A DNA stretch of 64,000 nt from Patiria miniata. Lineage: Eukaryota; Echinodermata; Asteroidea; Valvatida; Asterinidae. The stretch's first letter is position 1. Every line of letters starts with the position of its first letter. A program made the translations under genes and the position numbers. The DNA lies in NCBI RefSeq assembly GCF_015706575.1, contig NW_024037056.1:11359176-11423175 (forward strand), written 5' to 3'. Of the stretch, positions 63,563 through 64,000 are shown piece by piece. Below the pieces are notes generated by a model. That model was not told the origin of the DNA. It made no database searches and saw only the letters and a list, made by a program, of their open reading frames with translations.

Positions 63563-64000
63563 TAAATGTAAATAGAGGATATAGCAATAGCGTTTCCTTT
63601 CATGCCTTTATAGTATTGTAGATGTACCCTAACGTGGCGCGGCCCCTAACATCGCGCACTTTGATTGTACGCCTGCAACTACTGTAGCCAGAGCAAAACC
63701 TAAAACTGAAATTTCAAAAAAAGTGAAATTTCATCCAGTTCTAAACACTCCCGTTCATAAATCAAGATGTTATCTAGGCCTACCCGTTACCACGTTAGAG
63801 GAAGCAATTATTTCGAAGTGATTTTTTATTTTATTTTCGAAGTTCATTCGCAGTGAACCCTTTGGAAAAAGTCGCCCCAAATATATACTTCTAGTTGGGT
63901 ATGCAAGTAAAGATAATAATGGTTTATCAGAATTTTACAACTTTACGGGAATTGTGCCCAATTTCCGGACGGCACCGTTTTTGAATTCCATGCTTATCAT
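63563..64000. other. Terminal non-coding sequence
   Basis: It contains a small inverted word pair ('ctgaaatttc' and 'gaaatttcat') near 63705-63735. No gene or known repeat is seen before the window ends. Confidence 0.5.

Overview
The window is nuclear DNA of a marine invertebrate deuterostome, most likely an echinoderm. Reasons: intron-split genes with GT/AG junctions, scavenger-receptor (SRCR) and GPCR genes in tandem, many small non-autonomous DNA transposons, tRNA-derived SINEs of a kind I recall from echinoderms, LINE 3' ends and a satellite array. The species call is inference. All gene models were built by eye from open frames, splice signals and comparison of the paralogs.

The main content (about 2.6 to 46.8 kb) is a tandem array of three intact seven-exon plus-strand genes (4045-15596, 21674-32649, 35569-46007). 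Each encodes a receptor of about 1350 residues: signal peptide, four SRCR-like domains in an A-B-A-B order, a somatomedin-B-like domain, a long cysteine-rich region and a class B/adhesion or Methuselah-like seven-transmembrane domain. I see no GPS cleavage motif. Every ectodomain junction is phase 1 and the single intron within the seven-transmembrane region is phase 0. Exon lengths are almost constant between copies. Upstream of each copy lies a conserved non-coding block with an invariant 16-mer (CTCTTCGAATCGCGTC) 87-93 bp before the start codon. Further copies of the upstream region without genes (17.4-20.0 kb and 47.5-48.8 kb) show that the array was once larger or was reshuffled.

The introns and spacers hold datable insertions. 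Some are shared by the paralogs (a tRNA-derived relic in intron 2, GACT repeats in intron 4). Others are private: a LINE tail, a foldback element and several MITEs. One MITE in intron 4 of gene 3 carries a signal-peptide-like open frame with a phase-1 splice donor.

Right of the array are an intronless class A GPCR on the minus strand (48794-49882) and a decayed, truncated adhesion GPCR with a recognisable GAIN/GPS and TM1-TM3 (51014-56196), its TM2 region interrupted by a MITE. From 56.6 kb a 218-bp satellite (about 20 copies) abuts a LINE fragment, fades into degenerate copies by 62.3 kb, and is followed by a segmental duplication in which only one copy carries a MITE. The first 2.1 kb and last 0.4 kb hold nothing I can name.

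The three receptors probably act at the cell surface as SRCR-mediated recognition modules linked to G-protein signalling. Patchwork similarity between copies suggests repeated gene conversion. An immune or chemosensory role is inference only.
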